Below are positions 1 to 6,250 of a stretch of DNA of 7,658 bases, in pieces. Position 1 is the stretch's first letter. Every line of letters begins with the position of its first letter. The stretch lies in the NCBI GenBank assembly GCA_031273515.1, contig JAISRU010000088.1:1-7658 (forward strand). The letters run 5' to 3'. Made by a program: the position numbers and the translations under genes. The stretch comes from Bacteroidales bacterium (GTDB lineage: Bacteria > Bacteroidota > Bacteroidia > Bacteroidales > WCHB1-69). A model generated the notes under the pieces. The model was not told where the DNA came from, ran no database searches, and saw only the letters and a list, made by a program, of their open reading frames with translations.

Positions 1-55
1 CAAGTATTAACCTTATTCACTATTCATTTTAATCATATCGACTTTATCTTTTACA

Positions 56-146
56 AGTCCGACCTACATCGGACATATAGTCCGACCTACATCGCAGTTA
101 AGTCCGACCTACATCGGACATGTAGTCCGATGTAGGTCGCAGTGAT
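56..146. repeat. Array of four 22-23 bp units, last one with inverted core
   Basis: Four consecutive units begin with AGTCCGA at 56, 79, 101 and 124, so the spacing is 23, 22 and 23 bp. Units 1 and 3 read AGTCCGACCTACATCGGA; unit 2 ends ATCGCAG instead of ATCGGAC. In unit 4 the core CCTACA is replaced by its reverse complement TGTAGG. In units 1 and 3 the core is flanked by a short inverted repeat, TCCGA and TCGGA; unit 4 keeps TCCGA but has TCGCA on the other side. There are no spacers, so this is not a CRISPR array. Its function is unknown; the style is that of a palindromic intergenic repeat. Confidence 0.85.
105..139. repeat. Perfect 15-bp inverted repeat (hairpin)
   Basis: Bases 105-119 (CGACCTACATCGGAC) are the exact reverse complement of 125-139 (GTCCGATGTAGGTCG), separated by the 5-base loop ATGTA. 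The stem is built from unit 3 and the core-inverted unit 4 of the array. A U-tract is missing on either strand, so it is not a textbook intrinsic terminator, although it is the strongest hairpin downstream of dnaX and could stabilise or end that transcript. Confidence 0.85.
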
Positions 147-231
147 AAAACCTCCTGACGAATTACTTAAATTCTCCTGAGAAAATAACTAATTCTTCGG
201 ATTGTTTTCGTTACTTCTCCGGCACAAAAAC

Positions 232-308
232 GGGATGCATACCTGACGGCATGCAATGTTTGTTCTTATCGTTTGTTTCTACCAAGCGTCGCATCCCTAA
301 TGGGATGC
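232..308. repeat. GGGATGC / GCATCCC inverted-repeat element
   Basis: GGGATGC occurs at 232-238 and 302-308, and its reverse complement GCATCCC at 291-297. The last two form a perfect 7-bp stem with a TAAT loop (291-308). The first copy runs into a second imperfect stem, TGCATACC pairing with GGCATGCA, with one A/C mismatch (about 236-255). The two hairpins are separated by a T-rich stretch of about 35 bases. The layout suggests a compact structured intergenic repeat, but no known RNA family is recognised. Confidence 0.6.
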
Positions 309-324
309 AGTTCCAAATTTTCCT

Positions 325-356
325 ACTCGTTTACTTGTTCACTTGTCTACTCGTTC
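325..356. repeat. 8-bp tandem repeat, four units of ACTYGTYY
   Basis: Four 8-base units follow one another: ACTCGTTT, ACTTGTTC, ACTTGTCT and ACTCGTTC, starting at 325, 333, 341 and 349; a fifth begins ACTA at 357. It lies 25 bp beyond the dnaX stop codon and outside any gene. An 8-bp period would not keep a reading frame, which fits non-coding DNA. Copy number could change by slippage. Confidence 0.8.
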
Positions 357-381
357 ACTAATAAATCACAGTTCAAGACAA

Positions 382-1224
382 TCAGGATATGGACAAATCC
401 AATCGTTGTTTCAAGGTCGTCAGATGAGGATTTTGTTTGCACAATTCCTCAAAGACTTCGTGAGGATTCGACTTGTTTATATATGTTTCCTGCGTTGTCT
501 GAATTATTCTGAGGTCGAAAGAATAAGGAATACCCGTCCTTTGAGCTAAAGAAGACGTCAATGCAGCTATTATTTGTCGTACTTCTTGTCGTGCGACTTC
601 ATTAGGGAGTTCCAAAATCACAGTATAATCCTCTGTCGCTACGGGAAGCTGTTTTACCAGCAACTCTTCTGCAATGATCGTGTCTTTGGTAGATGCTTCC
701 TTAATCGCATCCGCCCAGCATTCCTGCAAGGTCTGAAAACCGGCGTCTTCTTCTTCGCCATCCGAAAAGACTGTTTCCGTTTCCTCTATTGCTGTCTCGG
801 ACAGCAACGTTGTTTCTGTTTCCTGTATTTCTGTTTCAGGAATAGACACTGTTTCAGGCAACGATGTTGTTTCCTGTTTCTGTATTACTGTTTCGGGAAC
901 AGACGCTGTTTCGGGTTCGGGAAGAACGGTCGTTTGTTGAATTTCCGTTTCTTTGTTCAGCGGTTCTTCAGGAACAGTTTCAGGTTGGGACTGAGGTATT
1001 ATTTCTTCCTTTTCCGTCTTAAGAGTCGATTCCTGATTGTCAGCGAATTTGCTTTTTTCCAAGACTTCCTTGACCGATGTAACTTTCATGTTTTCGGGCA
1101 AAAGTACAGGAGGCTTCTTAAACGTATACGGTTCTTTTTTCTCAGTCTGAGAAACTGTCTGCCCTTGCGTCTTGCTGATTGCTGTTTGTTGTTCTATGTC
1201 CTCACGATTGCCTGACCCGAGCAC
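382..1224 (-). CDS. dnaX: DnaX C-terminal (tau-like) part, in a shifted frame
   Basis: This is read as the second half of DnaX, the tau subunit of the DNA polymerase III clamp loader; in E. coli the corresponding region contacts the polymerase and the DnaB helicase. It overlaps the end of the ATPase part by 23 bp in another frame. The nominal start is a GTG at 1224, and the frame is open back to 1245. Residues 1-60 are a polar stretch. Residues 62-160 form a long Glu/Thr/Pro/Gln-rich linker with repeated PET-type motifs. Residues 164-280 are a compact domain starting LQECWADAIKEA and ending in NPHLTTLKQRLDLSI, which resembles the C-terminal end of Bacteroidota DnaX proteins as I recall them. 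Joined to the upstream part it gives a protein of about 640 residues, usual for the phylum. It is unlikely to be an independent gene; expression could need a frameshift, reinitiation at the GTG, or correction of a sequence error. Confidence 0.75.
   Translation of the reverse strand: MLGSGNREDIEQQTAISKTQGQTVSQTEKKEPYTFKKPPVLLPENMKVTSVKEVLEKSKFADNQESTLKTEKEEIIPQSQPETVPEEPLNKETEIQQTTVLPEPETASVPETVIQKQETTSLPETVSIPETEIQETETTLLSETAIEETETVFSDGEEEDAGFQTLQECWADAIKEASTKDTIIAEELLVKQLPVATEDYTVILELPNEVARQEVRQIIAALTSSLAQRTGIPYSFDLRIIQTTQETYINKSNPHEVFEELCKQNPHLTTLKQRLDLSIS
769..939 (-). repeat. In-frame degenerate repeats in the DnaX linker
   Basis: The coding DNA of the linker repeats short motifs. The plus strand carries CTGTTTCAGG at 831 and 849 and CTGTTTCGGG at 888 and 906, spaced 18, 39 and 18 bp, all multiples of three. 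They encode repeated Pro-Glu-Thr (PET) steps, with related QET and SET motifs between them. The repeats lengthen an unstructured, acidic tether between the clamp-loader part and the C-terminal domain, and probably grew by replication slippage in phase. Confidence 0.7.
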
Positions 1225-2314
1225 GTTTGAAATAGCATGACTGTATCAATGCTACTTCAACGTGCAGTCGTTTGTTGTTCGATGCTTTGTAAGCCGCATC
1301 GCATTTGGTGAATAACGTTAATAGTCCGACAAGCAAATCGACCGATATTTCCTGAGCCTGTTTCAAATAATTATTTCGTATCTGATCGCTTACTTCTATT
1401 AATTTGACGGTCGATGGCGTCTTGCACATGGACAAATTGCGTAAATGTTCGTTGATCCCTGACAGAAAATGTTGTCCTTCAAATCCTCTTTCGAGAATGT
1501 CGTTATAGAGCAGAAGCGCCTCTGCCGTATTCTCCGACAGAATGAAATCAATCATCTTAAAGAAATAATCATAATCTAAGATATTCAGATTTTCAATGGT
1601 ACTGTTGTATGTCAGATTTCCGTTGGAAAAACTCACAACCTGATCGAACGTAGAAAGCGCATCACGCAGTCCGCCGTCTGCCTTTTGGGCGATAATATGC
1701 AAGGCTTCTTCTTCAAAAACAATATTTTCGTTTGCGGCTACATATCCCAGATAGCGGACAATATCATTGATCCCTATTCGCTTAAAATCAAAAATCTGAC
1801 AACGGGATAAAATGGTGGCTAATATTTTATGTTTTTCGGTCGTAGCCAGAATAAATTTGGCATAAGAAGGAGGTTCTTCCAATGTTTTCAAAAAAGCATT
1901 GAAAGCCTGCGAGGTGAGCATGTGTACCTCGTCGATGATATAGACTTTGTATTTAACGCCTTGCGGAGGAATACGTACCTGTTCGACCAATCGCCGCATT
2001 TCATCCACGCCGTTGTTCGACGCCGCATCCAATTCAAAGATATTGAACGACGCCGACGCATTAAAAGACGTACAGGATGAACAAGTGTTACAGGCTTCGC
2101 CGTCTTCCGTTCTGTTTTGACAATTGATTGTCTTTGCAAAAATACGGGCGCAGGTAGTTTTTCCGACGCCTCGGGGTCCGCAGAAAAGAAATGCCTGCGC
2201 AATCTGCTGCTGTATGATTGAATTTTTTAAGGTTGTGGTTATAGCGTCCTGTCCCACAACCGATTTAAAGGTATTCGGTCGGTATTTTCTTGCCGATACA
2301 ATGAAATTATCCAT
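1202..2314 (-). CDS. dnaX: DNA polymerase III subunit gamma/tau, ATPase part
   Basis: DnaX is the AAA+ motor of the clamp loader that places the sliding clamp on primed DNA. Domains are in the usual order: the conserved entry YRPNTFKSVVGQ (11-22); Walker A GPRGVGKT (46-53); zinc-binding cysteines C65, C75, C78 and C81; Walker B IIDEVH (126-131); the SRC arginine-finger motif (170-172); sensor-2 GLRDAL (215-220); and the clamp-loader collar up to about residue 358. Translation stops at 370, just after the collar, whereas Bacteroidota DnaX normally runs to roughly 600 residues or more. The missing C-terminal part is encoded directly downstream in a +1-related frame (382-1224). Start ATG at 2314, 23 bp after purE, so purE and dnaX are probably co-transcribed. 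The 370-residue product resembles the E. coli gamma form in content. Identity is certain; whether the break is programmed, mutational or a sequencing error is not settled. Confidence 0.95.
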   Translation of the reverse strand: MDNFIVSARKYRPNTFKSVVGQDAITTTLKNSIIQQQIAQAFLFCGPRGVGKTTCARIFAKTINCQNRTEDGEACNTCSSCTSFNASASFNIFELDAASNNGVDEMRRLVEQVRIPPQGVKYKVYIIDEVHMLTSQAFNAFLKTLEEPPSYAKFILATTEKHKILATILSRCQIFDFKRIGINDIVRYLGYVAANENIVFEEEALHIIAQKADGGLRDALSTFDQVVSFSNGNLTYNSTIENLNILDYDYFFKMIDFILSENTAEALLLYNDILERGFEGQHFLSGINEHLRNLSMCKTPSTVKLIEVSDQIRNNYLKQAQEISVDLLVGLLTLFTKCDAAYKASNNKRLHVEVALIQSCYFKRARVRQS

Positions 2315-2337
2315 ATTACTCTCTTCAGATTGAAAAA

Positions 2338-2832
2338 TTATTGGTTTTGCAGTCGGACGTTGGCATCCGTAACTTTCTTCTTCATTGATGCTTTGAATGC
2401 AGTCAGTTTTTGATAGATGACCTCGTCGTTCACAGCGAGGATCTGTGTTGCCAATATCGCCGCATTACGCGCTCCGTTCAAAGCGACGGTGGCAACAGGT
2501 ACGCCGGAAGGCATCTGTAAAATAGAAAGGATCGAATCCCAGCCGTCAACGGAATTGGACGACTTAACAGGAACGCCTATCACCGGAATGGATGTGCATG
2601 CGGCGATGATACCCGGTAAATGAGCGGCGCCTCCTGCTCCGGCAATGATGACTTTTGTTCCGTTTTCTCTGGCTTTTGTTGCATAATCGATCACTAATTC
2701 GGGCGTCCGATGAGCAGATAAGGCGCTGTACGAACACGAAATCTCCATTTCATTTAAAAAATCGACAGCCTCTTTCATAATCGGAAAATCGGACGTGCTG
2801 CCCATGATAATACTTACTGTTGCCTGCTTCAT
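2338..2832 (-). CDS. purE: N5-carboxyaminoimidazole ribonucleotide mutase (PurE)
   Basis: PurE converts N5-CAIR to CAIR in de novo purine synthesis, in the cytoplasm, usually after the ATP-dependent carboxylase PurK. The 164-residue length is typical of class I PurE. Visible motifs are GSTSD (11-15), SAHRTP (39-44) with the catalytic-region histidine, GAGGAAHLPG (65-74) and MPSGVPVATV (107-116), which together form the nucleotide-binding pocket of this octameric enzyme. The ATG at 2832 directly precedes the conserved first strand VSIIMGSTSD, so the start is secure. It lies 27 bp after the Rpn-type nuclease gene and 23 bp before dnaX. No good promoter motif is seen in the short upstream gap, so transcription may come from the promoter before the nuclease gene or from within it. 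No purK or other purine gene is in the window. Confidence 0.97.
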   Translation of the reverse strand: MKQATVSIIMGSTSDFPIMKEAVDFLNEMEISCSYSALSAHRTPELVIDYATKARENGTKVIIAGAGGAAHLPGIIAACTSIPVIGVPVKSSNSVDGWDSILSILQMPSGVPVATVALNGARNAAILATQILAVNDEVIYQKLTAFKASMKKKVTDANVRLQNQ

Positions 2833-2859
2833 ACTGATTGTCTGTTTTGTTTAATTCGG

Positions 2860-3894
2860 TTATTTGTTTTTATTTTCTGGATCCTTTTTTGTTTGTTCTT
2901 CTTTTTTCTTTTCCATTTCTTCCTGTATCTGTATGTCCGGACGACTTTTCAGGTCTTCCAATTCTTTTTTAGCCTTTTCCATTTCCTTTATCGCTTTTTC
3001 CAACTCTTTCTTTGTCTTTGTCATTTCTTTGTCCATTTGTTTTTCTTTTCTCTCCATTTTCTTTTCTTTTCTTTCCATTTTCTTTTCTTTTCTTTCCATT
3101 TGCTTTTCCTTTCTTTCCATTCTCTTTTCGATTTTTTCTATCTTTTCAATATACTCTTTTTCCGCATCGCCATACATGGCATAGTAGGTTCTCCAAAATT
3201 CCCGTTCTTCTTCTATTTCTTTGCGTTCATCAGGCTCTACTCCTGCATGATGCAGAATGTCCGTAATTGTTTTTACCTCTTCATCGTCTGTCGGATGTTT
3301 GTATTGTTTAGTGATCGCCGTATTATCGACAAAGTTTGCCTGTTCAAATATACTTAGCAATTTATCTAATCGGGTCTGATAACGATCGGTTATTCTGCCT
3401 ACCTGAACAATGTAGCTGTCGTGGGTCAGTTGTTCTATAAATTCGCTTTTTGTTTTCAGGGTGGTTTTATTGATTAAATCTTTGTATTCCCTCGCCACTT
3501 TGATGCAGGCGCTTTCGATTTCAGGAAGATTGAACCCAAGAATGTAAATGCTCGTAATGGGCAATACCATAAGTTGATTGTCCACATTATCTTCTTTTTT
3601 GTATTGTTCCCCAAGATAGTTCCGAAAACGCATCAAATCAATTTTCTTTCTCGTTTTTTGTATTTCGATCAGTATCTTTTTCAGTTCGCCTTCCTTCGTT
3701 TTGATTGTGGCAATAAAATCAAGTCGGAATAACGATAGCGGTTTCTTTTCGTCGGTACGGGTAAATTCCTGTGGACTTAATTTCACACTTTCAATGGTTT
3801 CGTCTAAAAGCGTACCGATGAAGAATTTTGCAACACGCTCATTTTCCATCAGTCGTTTGAATACAACGTCATATATCGGATTGGCAATAATCAT
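2860..3894 (-). CDS. Rpn/PD-(D/E)XK nuclease family protein with coiled-coil tail
   Basis: It belongs to the Rpn (recombination-promoting nuclease)/PDDEXK-type 'putative transposase' family. E. coli members cleave DNA and are linked to RecA-independent recombination and phage defence. Numbering from the ATG at 3894, the entry NPIYDVVFKRLMEN (about 5-18) and the catalytic pattern D59 ... E77-x-Q79 (FRLDF, then ILIEIQ) are present, with Gln where many nucleases have Lys. An alpha-helical middle follows. The last third is a very charged coiled coil with four exact heptads MERKEK(Q/K) at about 259-286 and a Lys/Glu-rich end. A GTG at 3948 would add 18 hydrophobic residues, but it lies upstream of a -7-like promoter element, so the ATG is preferred. 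Such genes are often multicopy in Bacteroidota; this one sits between housekeeping genes, which suggests acquisition. Family call is firm; target and role here are unknown. Confidence 0.88.
   Translation of the reverse strand: MIIANPIYDVVFKRLMENERVAKFFIGTLLDETIESVKLSPQEFTRTDEKKPLSLFRLDFIATIKTKEGELKKILIEIQKTRKKIDLMRFRNYLGEQYKKEDNVDNQLMVLPITSIYILGFNLPEIESACIKVAREYKDLINKTTLKTKSEFIEQLTHDSYIVQVGRITDRYQTRLDKLLSIFEQANFVDNTAITKQYKHPTDDEEVKTITDILHHAGVEPDERKEIEEEREFWRTYYAMYGDAEKEYIEKIEKIEKRMERKEKQMERKEKKMERKEKKMERKEKQMDKEMTKTKKELEKAIKEMEKAKKELEDLKSRPDIQIQEEMEKKKEEQTKKDPENKNK
3037..3120 (-). repeat. Four 21-bp coding repeats (heptad MERKEKx)
   Basis: Four 21-bp units, with Met codons at 3120, 3099, 3078 and 3057 and the next Met at 3036, encode MERKEKQ, MERKEKK, MERKEKK and MERKEKQ. 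The plus strand is nearly pure pyrimidine here. One unit equals one heptad, that is two helical turns, so gain or loss of a unit lengthens or shortens the coiled coil without breaking the frame. The near identity of the two middle units suggests recent slippage. Confidence 0.9.
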
Positions 3895-3921
3895 AATTAT
3901 TTTCGGTTTATTTGGTATCTG

Positions 3922-3929
3922 CAAAGATA
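3922..3929 (-). promoter_or_regulatory. Bacteroidota -7 promoter element before the Rpn gene
   Basis: On the minus strand the bases read TATCTTTG, an exact match to the Bacteroidota primary-sigma -7 consensus TAnnTTTG. It ends 27 bp before the ATG at 3894. The expected -33 TTTG, 19-21 bp further upstream, is weak (around ACTGTG). Transcription would begin a few bases downstream, leaving a leader of roughly 20 bases. The GTG codon at 3948 would then not be in the mRNA, which settles the choice of start. Confidence 0.6.
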
Positions 3930-4002
3930 ATAAAAAAATAAATAGCACAGTACTCGATATGCGGTTTTCCTGTCTGTCTTCATGTATCTTTTCCGATTGA
4001 TT

Positions 4003-5370
4003 TTATTCCTGATTGATTTTTCCGTCGATAATATCCTGATGCAGCAATTGTTTTACGGTGTTGATTTTCTCATTGAGCAGTTGTTCTGTTTTGGATTCGG
4101 CAATAAACCTCAGACAAGGCTCGGTGTTGGAAGGACGAATATTAAACCACCACGATGCAAATTCGATGCGGTATCCGTCGAAATCGTAGACGACAAGAGG
4201 TTTTTCTTTGCTGCAAAAATAATCTTTTACGCGCTCGACCGCAGCTTCTTTATCCTTTATATTGAAATTAATTTCGCCCGATCCGACATACTTGACAATC
4301 CTGTTTATCACACCGGAAACAGGAACGCCTTTTTGTTTGAAATCGGCAAAAATATTCAGCAGGAGAACGCAGGCTAACATACCGCTGTCGGAATAGAAGA
4401 AATCCCGAAAATAATAATGTCCAGCCAGTTCTCCTCCGAAGATGCCCTGTATTTCCCGCAATTTCAGTGCGGCATTTGCTCTGCCGACTTTCCACATAAA
4501 GACCTCGTATCCTTTCCCCTTCAGATATGCTTCCACCGATTTGGAAGTACGTATATCCACCAAAACGCGATTGTTAGTTTGTTTGTCGGTCAAGAAATAA
4601 TCTCCCAGAACGGCAATCAGCAAATCGGGAGAAATAAAACAGGCATTTTCGTCCACAAACATGACTCTGTCGGCGTCGCCGTCGAAGATAATACCGACGT
4701 CCGCTTTTTGTTTCCTGACGGCGTCCTGCAACTGAAGAATATTCTTTGCCTCTAACGGATTAGGGTCGTGATTGGGGAAATTTCCGTCCATCGTATGATT
4801 AATGTAGCTCATTTTGTCGCCCAGAATGCTTTCCGTCAGCAGACATGCCATGCCGTTCGAGCAATCTACTACAGCATTCAGTCCTGAAAAATCGTCTATA
4901 TATTCTTTTATGAAAGTAATGTATTCATCTTTGACAGGATATGCTATTATTTTCCCTTTCGGACTGTTCACAGCAATTTCTCGATTTTCGACCCAGTCTT
5001 CCAATTGCTTCAATCCGGTATCGTATCCGACGGGGAGCGCCTCGGCGGAGGATATTTTCAGTCCGTTGTGTGCCTTCGGATTGTGCGAAGCCGTTATCTG
5101 TACCGATCCGCAAAAACCATGTTTCGCCGTAAAATAATAAACCATGGGAGTGGTTGCAAATCCCAGATTATAAACGTCGGCGCCTGCGTCGGTCATGCCC
5201 CGTGTAAGCTCCTCGAATATCTCGTCGGAAGAAATACGGACGTCTCTGCCCACCAATATCCTGTTTGTTTTGAGCAGTTCAGGCAAGAAGAACCCTATTT
5301 TGTACACATCGTCTTTTCCGAAATCCTCCCCGTAGACGCCCCTGATATCATACGCTTTAAATGCTTTCAT
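4003..5370 (-). CDS. manB: Phosphomannomutase/phosphoglucomutase
   Basis: It is an alpha-D-phosphohexomutase that interconverts hexose 6-phosphate and 1-phosphate (mannose and/or glucose), feeding nucleotide-sugar synthesis for polysaccharides and glycans. All four signature regions are present in 455 residues, the normal length: the phosphoserine loop TASHNP (93-98, catalytic Ser95), the metal loop DGDADR (230-235), the sugar-binding loop GGELAGH (312-318) and the phosphate-binding loop RPSNTEP (412-418). The start MKAFKAYDIRG is typical of the family. One difference is KVGR at 294-297, where AlgC-type enzymes have a histidine after the glycine. The ATG lies 9 bp after prmC, so the two are probably one transcript; it is followed by a 108-bp gap with a new promoter. 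Whether mannose or glucose phosphates are preferred cannot be read from the sequence, so the symbol manB is conventional only. Confidence 0.95.
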   Translation of the reverse strand: MKAFKAYDIRGVYGEDFGKDDVYKIGFFLPELLKTNRILVGRDVRISSDEIFEELTRGMTDAGADVYNLGFATTPMVYYFTAKHGFCGSVQITASHNPKAHNGLKISSAEALPVGYDTGLKQLEDWVENREIAVNSPKGKIIAYPVKDEYITFIKEYIDDFSGLNAVVDCSNGMACLLTESILGDKMSYINHTMDGNFPNHDPNPLEAKNILQLQDAVRKQKADVGIIFDGDADRVMFVDENACFISPDLLIAVLGDYFLTDKQTNNRVLVDIRTSKSVEAYLKGKGYEVFMWKVGRANAALKLREIQGIFGGELAGHYYFRDFFYSDSGMLACVLLLNIFADFKQKGVPVSGVINRIVKYVGSGEINFNIKDKEAAVERVKDYFCSKEKPLVVYDFDGYRIEFASWWFNIRPSNTEPCLRFIAESKTEQLLNEKINTVKQLLHQDIIDGKINQE

Positions 5371-5379
5371 CTTTATTAT

Positions 5380-6240
5380 CTATTTGCTTAATCCGATAGC
5401 CGCGCACGCCATACGATCTTTTTCGTGTATGTCTTTGCGCAGACAGATTGAATGGTAACCATATTGTCTAAACAAACTCACAATTTCCGTGCCGAAAGCC
5501 TCATTTATTTCGACATAGAGTTTGCCGTTAGCTGACAGTCTTTTCCTGCCGAAAGCGAAGACGGCACGATAAAACAACAGCGGATCATTATCTTCGACAA
5601 ACAGCGCTTGCGGTGGTTCGTAATTCAGCACGCGGGGATGCATCGCCGCTTTTTCGCTTTGTCTGACGTAGGGCGGATTACACACGATAACATCGAATTG
5701 TTGATTTACCTCGTCTGCAAGATTTGGATTCAGGACGTCGTCCGTAACGGCATGAACAATCGTCTTGTTGTTGCGGGCATTCCGATCCAGTACCGACATC
5801 GCAGACGACGATATATCAACCGCATACACGACGCTGTTCGGGATATATTTTGCCAGACAAACCGCAATACAACCGCTTCCGCTGCAAAGGTCGACGATAT
5901 ATTTTGCCTGAGGATTTTCCTGTACAACCCATCGGACAAGTTCTTCCGTTTCAGGACGAGGAATGAGAACCGATGGATTGAGGTCGAAGGTCAAATCACA
6001 GAAAACGGTTTTTCCCAGCACATACTGGATCGGTTTATGTTCGCGCAGTTGGTCCACTGCCCGATACAACTCTTCCAGAACGGCTTCAGATACCGTCTCC
6101 TGCGGATGCAGACTCGCATCCAATCGAGAGAAAGAAGTAAAATGTTCGATCAACCAGAAAGTCATTGTTTCTGCTTCTCTTTGTCCCACAACGGGAACAA
6201 GCTGTTCGATGATGTAATTTCGGACGTCTTTTATATTCAT
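5380..6240 (-). CDS. prmC: Release factor glutamine methyltransferase (PrmC/HemK)
   Basis: PrmC methylates the glutamine of the GGQ motif in class I release factors RF1 and RF2 with S-adenosylmethionine, which speeds translation termination. The 286-residue length is standard. A helical N-terminal domain (1 to about 85) that binds the release factor is followed by PRPETEELV (94-102), the SAM-binding strand and loop VDLCSGSG (116-123), the acidic end of the next strand AVDIS (140-144), and the catalytic NPPY (188-191), which holds the glutamine side chain. YEPPQALF (207-214) is also characteristic of PrmC and separates it from DNA methyltransferases that share NPPY. The ATG at 6240 starts the conserved first helix. 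It is the first gene after the 41-bp repeat element, and the mutase gene follows 9 bp later. No clear promoter motif is seen in the upstream 246 bp. Confidence 0.97.
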   Translation of the reverse strand: MNIKDVRNYIIEQLVPVVGQREAETMTFWLIEHFTSFSRLDASLHPQETVSEAVLEELYRAVDQLREHKPIQYVLGKTVFCDLTFDLNPSVLIPRPETEELVRWVVQENPQAKYIVDLCSGSGCIAVCLAKYIPNSVVYAVDISSSAMSVLDRNARNNKTIVHAVTDDVLNPNLADEVNQQFDVIVCNPPYVRQSEKAAMHPRVLNYEPPQALFVEDNDPLLFYRAVFAFGRKRLSANGKLYVEINEAFGTEIVSLFRQYGYHSICLRKDIHEKDRMACAAIGLSK

Positions 6241-6250
6241 TGTATATTGT

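Larger units (their letters stand above)
1..381. other. Gene-free, repeat-rich left end downstream of dnaX
   Basis: No convincing gene lies between the dnaX 3' end and the window edge. The stretch holds three kinds of short repeat, each listed separately: four 22-23 bp units (56-146), GGGATGC/GCATCCC inverted repeats (232-308), and an 8-bp tandem run (325-356). Two overlapping plus-strand frames open at 273 and 343 run into the antisense of dnaX and have Phe/Ser/Leu-rich, family-free translations, so they are not called. No U-tract terminator for dnaX is visible. The concentration of unrelated repeats suggests an intergenic region that collects dispersed repeats; that is an inference. Confidence 0.7.

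Noticed and set aside
105..139. Intrinsic terminator for dnaX
   Set aside because: The stem is perfect, but no U-tract follows on either strand; recorded as a hairpin only.
56..146. CRISPR array
   Set aside because: Units abut directly, with no unique spacers, and one unit has an inverted core.
574..1215. A 213-residue plus-strand open frame opposite the DnaX tail
   Set aside because: It is the antisense of the repetitive Glu/Thr/Pro linker; its Phe/Cys/Arg-rich translation matches no family and mirrors the repeats on the other strand.
1202..1245. E. coli-type -1 programmed frameshift (A AAA AAG) in dnaX
   Set aside because: No such heptamer occurs in the overlap, and the frame relation requires +1 or -2, not -1.
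2864..3357. Three overlapping plus-strand open frames rich in Phe and Ser opposite the Rpn gene
   Set aside because: They are caused by the purine-rich coiled-coil coding sequence, which gives stop-free pyrimidine-rich DNA on the opposite strand in all frames.
3895..3948. GTG at 3948 as the start of the Rpn gene, adding a hydrophobic N-terminus like a signal peptide
   Set aside because: The extension covers a -7-like promoter element (3922-3929), and the conserved domain starts right after the ATG at 3894.
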